Source of the DNA: Leptolyngbya sp. SIO1E4
GTDB lineage: Bacteria; Cyanobacteriota; Cyanobacteriia; Phormidesmidales; Phormidesmidaceae
Reading direction: 5' to 3'
Length of the DNA stretch: 64,000 nt
NCBI GenBank assembly: GCA_010672825.2
Contig: JAAHFU020000003.1
Span: forward strand, 620,001-684,000
The notes beneath the pieces were generated by a model. The model was not told where the DNA came from, ran no database searches, and saw only the letters and a list, made by a program, of their open reading frames with translations. Position numbers and translations under genes: made by a program. Below, one piece after another: positions 53,420 through 61,276 of the stretch (within the stretch, counting starts at the first letter, position 1; every line of letters starts with the position of its first letter).

Positions 53420-53896
53420 AAGCTTAAACTCAGCAGCAACAACGGTTAGCCCATTTTGCAATTGTAGGGAGTACAGGCACAAAGGGCGTTCACTTTGAAC
53501 TAGAAGAATCCTATGGAGTTTGTCTGAGAACTCTCTGAGTGTCTCCTGAAAGTCAGCCGTATCAGCCTGGGGAACGCTGTGGGCAATCTTATCTCAGGAC
53601 TTGCAACGCTGCTGGTGTGTGCGGGCCAAAACAGGGTTTGGGGTTTGGGGTTTGGGGTTTAGGGTTTGGGGTCTAGGGTTTGGGGTCTAGGGTGTACTTT
53701 ATCCAAGTGCAACCTTGGCGCGATATGGCAAAACATTTCGCCACTGGTATCAGAATTGGGGAATCAAGGGGGCCTCGGGAACCCCAATGCCGCCATCGAC
53801 TGAAGTTGCTCAAGGGAGGGGTGCACTGAGTACCCTGACTAAGAGAGGGCAACCCATTTTCTCCATCAATGGCTGCTGCAGCCGTTAAACGCAACC
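53420..53896. other. Spacer with long heptad tract upstream of signal peptidase
   Basis: 477 bp between the divergent DUF4079 and signal peptidase genes. Its main structure is the 56-bp heptad tract at 53637-53692. An 80-codon minus ORF crosses the tract and is spurious. Promoters for both neighbours should be here. Confidence 0.5.
53637..53692 (+). repeat. Eight-unit heptad tract, telomere-like
   Basis: Eight 7-bp units in register: TTTGGGG three times, TTTAGGG, TTTGGGG, TCTAGGG, TTTGGGG, TCTAGGG. G-runs every seven bases make a G-quadruplex plausible on the plus strand. This is the longest heptad block in the window. Confidence 0.85.
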
Positions 53897-54958
53897 ATGA
53901 CATCTTCTTTTCCAACCATTCTTCCGAATCGCCCCAATCCGTGGTTAGCGGTGAATTATTCTCTGGTGTTTCCGGGTCTGGGGCAACTGTACAGTCGCCA
54001 CTGGGTGAAAGGCAGCCTCATGGTGGCCGCAACCGTGGTGCTGTTGGGGTATGTCGTGTGGTCCGTTTTTGGGGCTGAGGGCAATACCCTACGAGGGTTT
54101 TGGGCAATCGGGTGTCTCATTGTGCTTTACAGCTTTGGCATTTTAGATGCCTATCGCGGTACCCAGCCGGGCTATGCCACTCGCATTTCGGTGCCGAAAG
54201 GGAAAAAAGATTGCTGGTATGCGGTTTTTCTATCTCAAATTTTGCCGGGGTTGGGGCACCTGTATCTACAGCAGGCTGTGATCGGGGGCGTGCTGCTCAT
54301 TGCCGGAATCACCACGGCGTGGCTAGCCAATACCTTTCCACAGCTAATTCCGATTCCGCCCCTGATCTGGGCCTTCAGCTGCTATCACGCCCATGTCACC
54401 TTTCCTCATCGCGCCAGCCGCCAACCTACGGCGATCGCACTGCTGGTACTCGGCCTCTTTTTAGTGCGGCTGTCTTTAGGGGCAACCCCCGGCTGGATTC
54501 AACAGACCGTTGAGCAGTGCATTGTGCCCAGCGAGTCAATGGTGCCGACGCTGCAAGTGGGAGATCGTCTCTTTGTGCGGCGCGATCGCCCCTACCAGCC
54601 CCAAACCGGGGATATTGTGGTTTTTGAACCGCCCCCCGCCGCGATCGACCCTGAGCATGCCAACCCCGAAAACCTGCTCTATGTAAAACGCCTAATTGGG
54701 TTACCGGGGCAACAGGTTGAGGTTCGAGAAGGGCAGGTTTATGTGGACGATCGCCCACTGCAGGAACCCTATCTGCAAGCGGCACCTGCCTACCAGTGGG
54801 GGCCTGAAACCGTGCCCGAAAACAGCTACTTTGTGCTGGGCGACAATCGCAACGAAAGCAGTGATTCCCATATTTGGGGCTATGTCCCTGAAGCGAATCT
54901 CTTGGGAGCAGCCTACAAAATCTACTGGCCGCCTGATCGCATCCAGCCATTGCGCTAG
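53897..54958 (+). CDS. lepB: Signal peptidase I with N-terminal membrane module
   Basis: 353 residues. The C-terminal 180 residues are type I signal peptidase: nucleophile Ser in CIVPSESMVPTLQVGDRLF, general-base Lys in LYVKRLIGLPGQ, and the box VPENSYFVLGDNRNESSDSHIWG. It cleaves Sec and Tat signal peptides on the outer face of the membrane. The first 170 residues are unusual: two related halves, each with a PGLGQLY/PGLGHLY motif before hydrophobic segments (LVFPGLGQLYSRHW and LSQILPGLGHLYLQQ), as in DUF5683/TM2-like proteins. This gives about four extra membrane helices. The start is the ATG at 53897. Confidence 0.9.
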   Translation: MTSSFPTILPNRPNPWLAVNYSLVFPGLGQLYSRHWVKGSLMVAATVVLLGYVVWSVFGAEGNTLRGFWAIGCLIVLYSFGILDAYRGTQPGYATRISVPKGKKDCWYAVFLSQILPGLGHLYLQQAVIGGVLLIAGITTAWLANTFPQLIPIPPLIWAFSCYHAHVTFPHRASRQPTAIALLVLGLFLVRLSLGATPGWIQQTVEQCIVPSESMVPTLQVGDRLFVRRDRPYQPQTGDIVVFEPPPAAIDPEHANPENLLYVKRLIGLPGQQVEVREGQVYVDDRPLQEPYLQAAPAYQWGPETVPENSYFVLGDNRNESSDSHIWGYVPEANLLGAAYKIYWPPDRIQPLR

Positions 54959-55021
54959 GCCACACAATCAGCACACCCTGCAAAGGGCGCGGCATTGCCA
55001 CCTCAACTGGGTCAGTGGAAC

Positions 55022-55378
55022 CTAGGCACTTGCCACTGACGCTGCTGGGGTTTCTTCTGGGCCTGCCACCATTTCACTGCAGACTTCGTAAAAACTGGTA
55101 GTAGGCGGAGTGGCAAAGAGATGAGAAATCCGCTCTAGGGCTTCAGTGTAAACAGAGCTCCGGTGCGAGTCCATATCGCCGGGATTATCCCAAAAAATCA
55201 CCGCGATGCCCCGGTCAGTGCCCGGCTCTTGGAGTAAATAAGCCCCTTCAAAGCCATCTTTGTAGGTAGAGACTGCTTTTTCATAGAGCTGACGGGCTTC
55301 TGGAAAACAGCCGGGTTTAAATTCCCCAATGGCCACGTAGGCATACTTGTGCTTCAGGCAATCTAAAAAGTCAGACAT
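55022..55378 (-). CDS. Antibiotic-biosynthesis-monooxygenase-like small protein
   Basis: 118 residues. The pattern YAYVAIGEFKPGCFPEARQLYEKAVSTY, then GAYLLQEPGTDRGIAVIFWDN and ALERISHLF, suggests a dimeric alpha/beta-barrel (ABM-like, ferredoxin-like) fold. Such proteins include haem-degrading and quinol monooxygenases, but many have no known activity. No cofactor motif can be seen. It is convergent with the signal peptidase gene and separated from it by 63 bp. The Ala/Ser-rich C-terminus is probably disordered. Confidence 0.6.
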   Translation of the reverse strand: MSDFLDCLKHKYAYVAIGEFKPGCFPEARQLYEKAVSTYKDGFEGAYLLQEPGTDRGIAVIFWDNPGDMDSHRSSVYTEALERISHLFATPPTTSFYEVCSEMVAGPEETPAASVASA

Positions 55379-55810
55379 TTGGAGACGGTTTCCTGTCGTT
55401 TCATGAGGGCTAGCAAGGGAATAGAACAGGCCTGCTTATAGAACAACCCTAGTGCTACTCCACAAGTACCATTACCCTATCTAAAGTTGGTTCTCGATTC
55501 CCTTTTCAGCAAAAATTGTTAATCTCTAACGTCGCCCAAAAATCGAAATTATTGAGGAAATTATTAAGGAAATCAGACTTATTGAACGCCGATTAAACCG
55601 AGGGCTTAACTCACCACTGGCAAAGGCTCCAAGGGAGATTAATAGATTTCAAGGTAACAATTGATCCCGAAGAATTTCTAGATCTTTTCAAATGAGAAAC
55701 AAATCTCAATGGGGCTTGCTCCTTGGAACTCTCTCAGAATAAAAGTCTAAAACTATTTGCCAGAGATTAGATATTTTTTCGAATTGTGCTGAGCGATTTT
55801 GAGGCGATTC

Positions 55811-55954
55811 ATGAGTGAAAAGGATATCGATCCGCCACTGACTAACTGGGCAATCTATCAAGCAATCTTTATAGATGAGTTAGAGAGCCTCCGGGGGTGT
55901 TTTACACCCGAGCCGAAGACTTTCTCCCCACGCCGCCGCCCCTTCACCCCCTAG
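55811..55954 (+). CDS. Short ORF, possible gene remnant
   Basis: 47 codons starting MSEKDIDPPLTNWAIYQAIF and ending in a Pro/Arg-rich tail. GAGGCG lies six bases before the ATG. No family is recognised. The hairpin at 55894-55908 lies inside it. It could be a small protein, or the start of a gene truncated before the IS region. Confidence 0.25.
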   Translation: MSEKDIDPPLTNWAIYQAIFIDELESLRGCFTPEPKTFSPRRRPFTP

Positions 55955-56122
55955 GGCTGATTCATTCAACAGTGAAAAATACTCTCAATATCTGCTGAGG
56001 CGACTAACCTTTGCCGAACTTCCCATGACTCAACCAATCGTCAGCTGGAACCCACCGTTCCATCCCCCTCACTGCCCCCTCCTTTCCGCGAGGTCCAGGA
56101 CGGCGAACCTGGTTGACGGGGT

Positions 56123-56146
56123 CTGGGGGTAGCGAAATACCCCCAG
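56123..56146. other. Hairpin with GCGAAA loop
   Basis: A perfect 9-bp stem CTGGGGGTA / TACCCCCAG closes a 6-nt GCGAAA loop. No gene end lies nearby, so it may belong to a small RNA or a mobile repeat. Confidence 0.45.
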
Positions 56147-56280
56147 TCAGCCTCACAACGCACCACCGGAATCGCCGTCTTATCGCCCTGACCGAAGCCG
56201 TTATCTATTTCTCTAAGCGGTGTCAACACAATTTCCTTTTGCTAGAGAATCATCCCTACCCTCAACCCCTACAGCGACAC

Positions 56281-56310
56281 CTGAGACTCCGAACCTGAGA
56301 CCCCGAACCC
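56281..56310 (+). repeat. 14-bp (2x7) repeat interrupted by the IS4-type element
   Basis: CTGAGACTCCGAAC (56281-56294) and CTGAGACCCCGAAC (56295-56308) are tandem 14-bp units. CCCCGAACC (56301-56309) recurs on the far side of the IS at 57614-57622. Confidence 0.7.
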
Positions 56311-57613
56311 TTAGTGGTGCAGAAAAGTCCTGAAAGCACTGAAAATTAGTGAGTCTCAGATGAGACAAGATTGGTGAAGTGAGCGCTCCATGAGATGCTC
56401 AAGTTCCCCAACTTACCAGCATCTACATGGAGACTCCTTTACTGTATCGTCAATTGCACGACCAACTGGATCAGTGGGCCAGACCCCAAGATCGCCGCCA
56501 TCTGCAAGGCGTTGCCGAGGCGGTCGCCGCCATCCTGCAATCGCAAAGTGCCGTTTTGGGAAAATGGATTCCCTATCTATCGCATCGTGGGTGTAGTGCG
56601 CGGGCTCATCTAGAGCGTCTGGCTTACTTGCTACACAACGACTCTATCAGTGCTGAACGCTTCTATGTTCCGCTTCTGCAAGCGATGCTGGAAGGCTTTG
56701 AGGAGACAACGGTCACCCTGGTCTTGGATACCAGCATGCTGTGGGATCAATTCTGCCTCATTGAAGTGTGCCTGGCCTGGGGCGGTCGCTCTTTGACCCT
56801 GGCTCAAGTTGTTTTAGAGCACGGCAGCGCCACCGTTGGCTTTGCGGATTACCGGGAAGTTTTAGAAACCGCCAAGGCGGTCCTACCTGCGGGCTGTCAG
56901 GTCATGTTTCTAGCAGACCGGGGGTTCCAGCATCGCGAGTTGTTGCGCTGGCTCCAGCAGCAGGGATGGCATTGGGCACTGCGCGTGAAATCTGATTTAC
57001 AGGTCACTTTAGTCTCGGGCAACACTCGGACTGTCGCGCAACTACTCCCACCCGTACAGCAGGCCTACCTCTTCGAGGCAATCACCGTTGGCGATGAGTT
57101 GACGGCGCATCTCGCCACGGCGCATGTCCCCATCGCGGGGGAGGCTTGGGCCGTCTTGTCCAACCAGTCCCCGTCTCTGCAAACCTTTGCGCTCTACGGT
57201 GAGCGCTTTGGCGGTATTGAACCGCATTTCAAAGACTACAAGTCAGCGGCCTTTGAGGTATTGCAATCCGGACTGCGGGAGGCCCCAGTCCTCACTCGTC
57301 TATTTATGCTGCTCGATACCGCCTATCTGATTGCGGTCATCTTGGGTGTGATGCTGGTTCAACAAGGACGGCGGGCGATGCTTGATTGGCACGGACAGCG
57401 AGGATTGAGTTTGCTGCAACTGGGCCTCAGAGAATGCGCCAGACTCAGTTATCACCGCTTAATGTTGCCTCTGCTCAAACGGTTGCCTCAGGCTAATCCT
57501 CCCCCTGCTTGCGCCTCGAAGCGCAAACGAGAGACTTTAGACACTCGCATTGAATTCTCAAAAGTAGTCAGATTCTCAGCGTGAGACTCTCAAAAGTTTT
57601 CTGCACCACCAAG
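56310..57613 (+). mobile_element. IS4-type insertion sequence, complete, with 9-bp target duplication
   Basis: A 1304-bp element. Terminal inverted repeats are CTTAGTGGTGCAGAAAA on the left (56310-56326) and CTTGGTGGTGCAGAAAA read inward on the right (57597-57613), with one mismatch. CCCCGAACC flanks both ends (56301-56309 and 57614-57622), a 9-bp target duplication. One intact transposase gene is inside. Confidence 0.88.
56427..57584 (+). CDS. IS4 family transposase
   Basis: 385 residues, uninterrupted. DDE residues are in LVLDTSMLWD and VMFLADRGFQHRELL, and the YREK-like signature is YGERFGGIEPHFKDYKS, with the conserved Tyr, Arg, Glu and Lys (one residue wider than the classical spacing). 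The N-terminus LLYRQLHDQLDQWARPQDRRHLQ is a helical DNA-binding region. It moves the 1304-bp element by DDE chemistry. Ends and target duplication are intact, so recent insertion is likely. Overlapping ORFs are shadows. Confidence 0.87.
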   Translation: METPLLYRQLHDQLDQWARPQDRRHLQGVAEAVAAILQSQSAVLGKWIPYLSHRGCSARAHLERLAYLLHNDSISAERFYVPLLQAMLEGFEETTVTLVLDTSMLWDQFCLIEVCLAWGGRSLTLAQVVLEHGSATVGFADYREVLETAKAVLPAGCQVMFLADRGFQHRELLRWLQQQGWHWALRVKSDLQVTLVSGNTRTVAQLLPPVQQAYLFEAITVGDELTAHLATAHVPIAGEAWAVLSNQSPSLQTFALYGERFGGIEPHFKDYKSAAFEVLQSGLREAPVLTRLFMLLDTAYLIAVILGVMLVQQGRRAMLDWHGQRGLSLLQLGLRECARLSYHRLMLPLLKRLPQANPPPACASKRKRETLDTRIEFSKVVRFSA

Positions 57614-57673
57614 CCCCGAACCTAAGGCCCTATCTTGACTCAGCTGTACTGGCTCAACTGAACAAGGCGATAA
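57614..57673 (+). repeat. Heptad-linked repeat tail, copy 3
   Basis: CCCCGAACC, TAAGGCC, then CCTATCTTGACTCAG and GTACTGGCTCAACTGAACAAGG..ATAA (57646-57673). It aligns with the copies at 16465 and 61242. It is the right-hand half of the repeat that the IS4-type element split. Confidence 0.6.
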
Positions 57674-57818
57674 CGCACAGTATTTTCCGCTAAATTGTGC
57701 CTGAAGCTCGCGAGACGATGGAGCACGATTCTGGGTGGCGACTGAGGGAATTGGGATGGGCGTCTTGTAAACCAGTAGGATCTAAAGGCAATCTTCATTA
57801 GAAACCCCTGGAATCGAG

Positions 57819-58934
57819 ATGAAATCCACCATTTCCGTTGAGCTTCCCCAAAATGCCTATGACGTGGTGATTACCCCTGATGCGCTAGATCACCTGGGCG
57901 CGTGGCTGACGAATCATCCGACCCCGCTGGTGAAAATGGGGCAAAAGCTCTTGGTGGTCTCGAATCCAGTGATTTTTCGTCACTACGGCGATCGCGTGGT
58001 GCGATCGCTTGAGGAAGTGGGTTACCAGGTCAGCACCTGCATTCTGCCCGCTGGGGAACGCTACAAAACCCTGCGGTCAATTCAGAAAATTCATGATGCG
58101 GCCTATGAAGCCAAGCTAGAGCGACAGTCAGCCATGGTCGCCTTAGGCGGCGGCGTCATCGGCGATATGACAGGCTTTGCGGCAGCGACGTGGCTGCGGG
58201 GCATTGGGGTTGTTCAGGTGCCAACCTCCCTCTTAGCTATGGTAGATGCCTCCATTGGGGGTAAAACTGGCGTCAACCATCCCCACGGAAAGAACTTGAT
58301 TGGGGCATTTCATCAGCCACGTTTGGTGGTGGTTGACCCCAAAGTGCTGAGCACACTCCCCCCCCGCGAATTTCGTGCGGGGATGGCTGAGGTCATTAAA
58401 TACGGCGTGATTTGGGATGCTGACCTATTTTCAGCCCTGGAGCAGGCTCCCCGACTCGACCAGTATCGCTATGTCAAAGACGAGCTGCTGCAGACGATTC
58501 TGACCCGGTCTTGCCAGGCCAAAGCCGATGTGGTCGCCCAGGATGAAAAAGAAGCGGGGCTGCGGGCCATTTTGAACTACGGACACACCATTGGGCATGC
58601 GATCGAAAGCGCAACCGGATACCGTACCGTCAACCACGGAGAAGCTGTGGGCATTGGTATGGTCGCCGCTGGCAAACTAGCCACCGCATTGCACCTGTGG
58701 CCAGAGCCCACCGATCAGCAGCAGCAGGCCCTCATCCAGAAAACAAAATTACCTACAGAAATTCCCAGCAATGCCGGCATTGAACCCCTGATTGCTCTCC
58801 TGCAAAGCGACAAGAAAGTCCAAGACGGTCGAGTGCGATTTGTCCTACCCAGAGCGATCGGCGATGTTTTCATCACCAGCGACGTCACCAACGACGACAT
58901 TCGCCCCGTCCTAGCGTCCATGGTGAACCAGTAA
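57819..58934 (+). CDS. aroB: 3-dehydroquinate synthase
   Basis: 371 residues, full length. It converts DAHP to 3-dehydroquinate with NAD and a divalent metal, the second step of the shikimate pathway. Visible motifs are the NAD loop [21 protein letters not shown], the segment [34 protein letters not shown], and the metal-binding set of Glu in MAEVIKYG, His in [11 protein letters not shown] and His in [11 protein letters not shown]. The ATG at 57819 gives a normal N-terminus. hisB follows 120 bp downstream on the same strand, but the G-free spacer between them does not suggest coupling. Confidence 0.97.
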   Translation: MKSTISVELPQNAYDVVITPDALDHLGAWLTNHPTPLVKMGQKLLVVSNPVIFRHYGDRVVRSLEEVGYQVSTCILPAGERYKTLRSIQKIHDAAYEAKLERQSAMVALGGGVIGDMTGFAAATWLRGIGVVQVPTSLLAMVDASIGGKTGVNHPHGKNLIGAFHQPRLVVVDPKVLSTLPPREFRAGMAEVIKYGVIWDADLFSALEQAPRLDQYRYVKDELLQTILTRSCQAKADVVAQDEKEAGLRAILNYGHTIGHAIESATGYRTVNHGEAVGIGMVAAGKLATALHLWPEPTDQQQQALIQKTKLPTEIPSNAGIEPLIALLQSDKKVQDGRVRFVLPRAIGDVFITSDVTNDDIRPVLASMVNQ

Positions 58935-58947
58935 AATGCCTAAATAG

Positions 58948-59056
58948 CCCCTACCCCCCTCTTCCCCTACCTCCCCTCTCTCTCACCCTATTCCCCATTC
59001 CCCTACTTACCTTCCCCCTTACCCCCCTACCCCCCTTCCACCTAACAAACCACCAT
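58948..59056 (+). repeat. 109-nt G-free polypyrimidine-rich tract
   Basis: From 58948 to the A-T of the hisB start codon the plus strand has no G at all. It is built mainly of C and T with scattered A (runs like CCCCTAC and TTCCCC). It lies in the aroB-hisB spacer and forms the hisB 5' leader. Confidence 0.75.
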
Positions 59057-59693
59057 GCAACTCCAAGACCGCAACACTCGCCCCGTAGATTCCTTCACCC
59101 CTGCAGAACGAACAGCCACGGTTAGCCGCACCACCGGAGAAACCGATGTGCAGGTTACCATCACCATTGACGGCACCGGGGAGTGTAATGCCAACACCGG
59201 CATCCCGTTTCTGGACCATATGCTGCATCAAATTGCCTCCCACGGGCTGTTTGACCTGACGGTTCACGCTAAGGGTGACTACGAAATTGACGACCACCAC
59301 ACCAATGAAGATGTGGGCATCACATTGGGCATGGCGCTGAAGCAAGCGCTGGGCGATCGCAAGGGCATCGTTCGCTTTGGGCAATTCTTAGCACCTCTAG
59401 ATGAGGCACTGGTGCAGGTGGCTCTGGACTTTTCGGGGCGCCCCCATCTGAGTTATGGCCTGGAAATTCCCACCCAGCGCGTCGGTACCTATGACACCCA
59501 ATTAGTGCGGGAGTTTTTTGTTGCGGTGGTCAATCACAGCCAGATGACGCTGCATATTCGCCAGCTCGATGGCATCAATTCTCACCATATTATTGAAGCG
59601 ACATTTAAGGCGTTTGCCAGAGCCATGCGCATGGCCACCGAAATTGACCCCCGACGGGCGAGTCAAATCCCGAGTTCTAAGGGGGTGCTGTAA
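59055..59693 (+). CDS. hisB: Imidazoleglycerol-phosphate dehydratase
   Basis: 212 residues, the monofunctional bacterial type. It dehydrates imidazoleglycerol phosphate to imidazoleacetol phosphate in histidine synthesis, using two manganese ions. Motifs are [34 protein letters not shown] with the metal-binding HHxxE, and the second set [20 protein letters not shown]. The N-terminal 20 residues before [16 protein letters not shown] are poorly conserved, so the exact start is open; the ATG at 59055 has no Shine-Dalgarno sequence because the leader lacks G. Confidence 0.96.
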   Translation: MQLQDRNTRPVDSFTPAERTATVSRTTGETDVQVTITIDGTGECNANTGIPFLDHMLHQIASHGLFDLTVHAKGDYEIDDHHTNEDVGITLGMALKQALGDRKGIVRFGQFLAPLDEALVQVALDFSGRPHLSYGLEIPTQRVGTYDTQLVREFFVAVVNHSQMTLHIRQLDGINSHHIIEATFKAFARAMRMATEIDPRRASQIPSSKGVL

Positions 59694-59822
59694 CGGGTAA
59701 ACGGGAAGGACGGTCTGAGATTTCCCAGGACATTCTCCCTTCCTTCTCATGATGTTCTCGATTGGAACTTACCTTTCAAAGTGTTATGCCTCATTCCTTT
59801 CAGGTATGCACAAGGAGTTTCC

Positions 59823-61022
59823 ATGCCAGCAATATCCCCGTCAAAACCCCTCGACATTTTTGCCAAAGATTATTTGACTGTGGCTCAAGACGTCTCAGCC
59901 ATTCTGGCGGAGCAGGCTGCCCAACACGACGCAGAAGCAGGGCTGCCCATTGAAGAAATTGCCACGCTCAAAGAATCGGGGTTACTCCTGCTGCCGATTC
60001 CCCGACAATTTGGGGGCGCTGGGGCAACCTGGCCTCAGCTCTATCGTGTGGTGCAGATCTTGGCGAATGCCAGTGGTTCTATTGGCCAAATCTATGCCAA
60101 TCACATGACGCTGGTGAACGTGCCCGCTGTTCTGGGCCGTCCGGGTCAAGACGAACATTACTATCGTCTAACCGCGCAGAGCAATGCCTTGTGGGCCAAT
60201 GCCTTAAATGCCCGGGATGCCCGCTTAAAGATTGAAGCCACGCCCGAAGGCTTTCGGGTAAACGGCGTTAAAAGCTTTGGAACTGGGGTGGCGATCGCGG
60301 ATTTCAACCTGATCGGAGCAGCCATGGATGGCGCTGAAGATCCCGTAGCATTTGTGATTCCGGGCGATCGCAGTGGGGTCAGCTACAACCATGACTGGCA
60401 CAATATGGGGCAACGGCGCACCGTCAGCGGTAGCTACACATTCAAAGATGTGCAGGTCAGCCCCGACGAGATTCTTGGGCCGCCCCCGGTACCCACCAGT
60501 GGCTTCCCGACTCTAGTCTTTTTAGTGGCTCAGTTGGGTAAGGTCTACACCTATCTGGGCATTGCCGAAGGGGCCTTAAATGCCGCTAAGGACTACACCA
60601 ACCTGACGGCGCGCCCCTGGCAAAATGCTGGGGTCGATCAGGCCAGTCAAGATCCTTACATCCTGCAGCAATATGGTGAGCTGTGGGCTGACCTGCAAGC
60701 AGCAATCGCCCTAGCCGACAAAGCAGCCCTGCAGGTACAAACCGGGTGGGAGAAAAACATCGACTTAACGCTAGAAGAGCGCGGTGAAATTGCCATTCCT
60801 GTGGCGGCGGCCAAGGCGACGGCCATTAAGGTCGGCCTTAACCTCGTGAACCAAGTCTTTGACGTGATGGGCGCCCGCGCCACGGCATCCCGCTATGGGT
60901 TCGATCGCTACTGGCGTGATTTGCGCACCTTTAGCCTGCATGACCCTCGCGCTTACAAGTACAAAACCATTGGCAACTGGTTCCTGAACCAAGTCTTTCC
61001 CACCCCCAGCCAATATTCTTAA
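59823..61022 (+). CDS. Acyl-CoA-dehydrogenase-fold flavoprotein (DszC/SfnB-like)
   Basis: 399 residues from the ATG at 59823, which has AAGGAG seven bases upstream; a GTG at 59781 is less likely. The fold is acyl-CoA dehydrogenase: helical N-terminus (LTVAQDVSAILAEQAAQHDAEAGLPIEEIATLKESGLL), beta middle domain (VNGVKSFGTGVAIADFNLIGAAM) and helical C-terminus. The sequence resembles flavin-dependent monooxygenases of the DszC/SfnB group that act in organosulfur use, rather than fatty-acid enzymes; the catalytic Glu of the latter is not evident. No partner flavin reductase is adjacent. The substrate is unknown. Confidence 0.82.
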   Translation: MPAISPSKPLDIFAKDYLTVAQDVSAILAEQAAQHDAEAGLPIEEIATLKESGLLLLPIPRQFGGAGATWPQLYRVVQILANASGSIGQIYANHMTLVNVPAVLGRPGQDEHYYRLTAQSNALWANALNARDARLKIEATPEGFRVNGVKSFGTGVAIADFNLIGAAMDGAEDPVAFVIPGDRSGVSYNHDWHNMGQRRTVSGSYTFKDVQVSPDEILGPPPVPTSGFPTLVFLVAQLGKVYTYLGIAEGALNAAKDYTNLTARPWQNAGVDQASQDPYILQQYGELWADLQAAIALADKAALQVQTGWEKNIDLTLEERGEIAIPVAAAKATAIKVGLNLVNQVFDVMGARATASRYGFDRYWRDLRTFSLHDPRAYKYKTIGNWFLNQVFPTPSQYS

Positions 61023-61123
61023 CTGGGGCAGCTTACCCGATACGCAGATGGCTGCGGTCAGCCTGAATGAATGGCCGCAGCTATCGCCTTACGACATCAA
61101 CGGCCGACATCAACGAACTCGCC

Positions 61124-61270
61124 CTGCCTTCTGCCTTCATCCTTTTGCTATAGGTTCTACTTGCTATAGGTCCTACAGCGGTGTGCATTTGGATCAAGGA
61201 CACCCTAGACCCCAAACCCTAGACCCCGCCTTCACCAAAATGTACTGGATTGAACTGAATAGGGCTATAA
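61124..61270 (+). repeat. Composite repeat region: CTGCCTT heptads, 16-bp direct repeat, CCCTAGA heptads and tail
   Basis: CTGCCTT, CTGCCTT, CATCCTT, TTGCTAT (61124-61151) overlap a 16-bp direct repeat TTGCTATAGGT.CTAC (61145-61160, 61161-61176). Then CCCTAGA, CCCCAAA, CCCTAGA (61203-61223) lead into the tail GTACTGG..GAACTGAATAGGGCTATAA (61242-61270). Three repeat types are stacked in the spacer between the flavoprotein and shc genes. Confidence 0.7.
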
Positions 61271-61276
61271 ATCTGG

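Larger units (their letters stand above)
55379..56280. other. 900-bp spacer left of the IS4-type element
   Basis: Largely non-coding. It holds a 47-codon ORF (55811-55954) and two hairpins: a GGGTGT / ACACCC stem near 55894-55908 and the stronger one at 56123-56146. A 62-codon minus ORF at 56041-56229 has no convincing features. It may contain a decayed gene. Confidence 0.45.

Noticed and set aside
53637-53692. Telomere-like TTTGGGG tract as a true chromosome end
   Set aside because: It is internal, lies between normal genes and is matched by similar short blocks elsewhere; a heptad repeat explains it.
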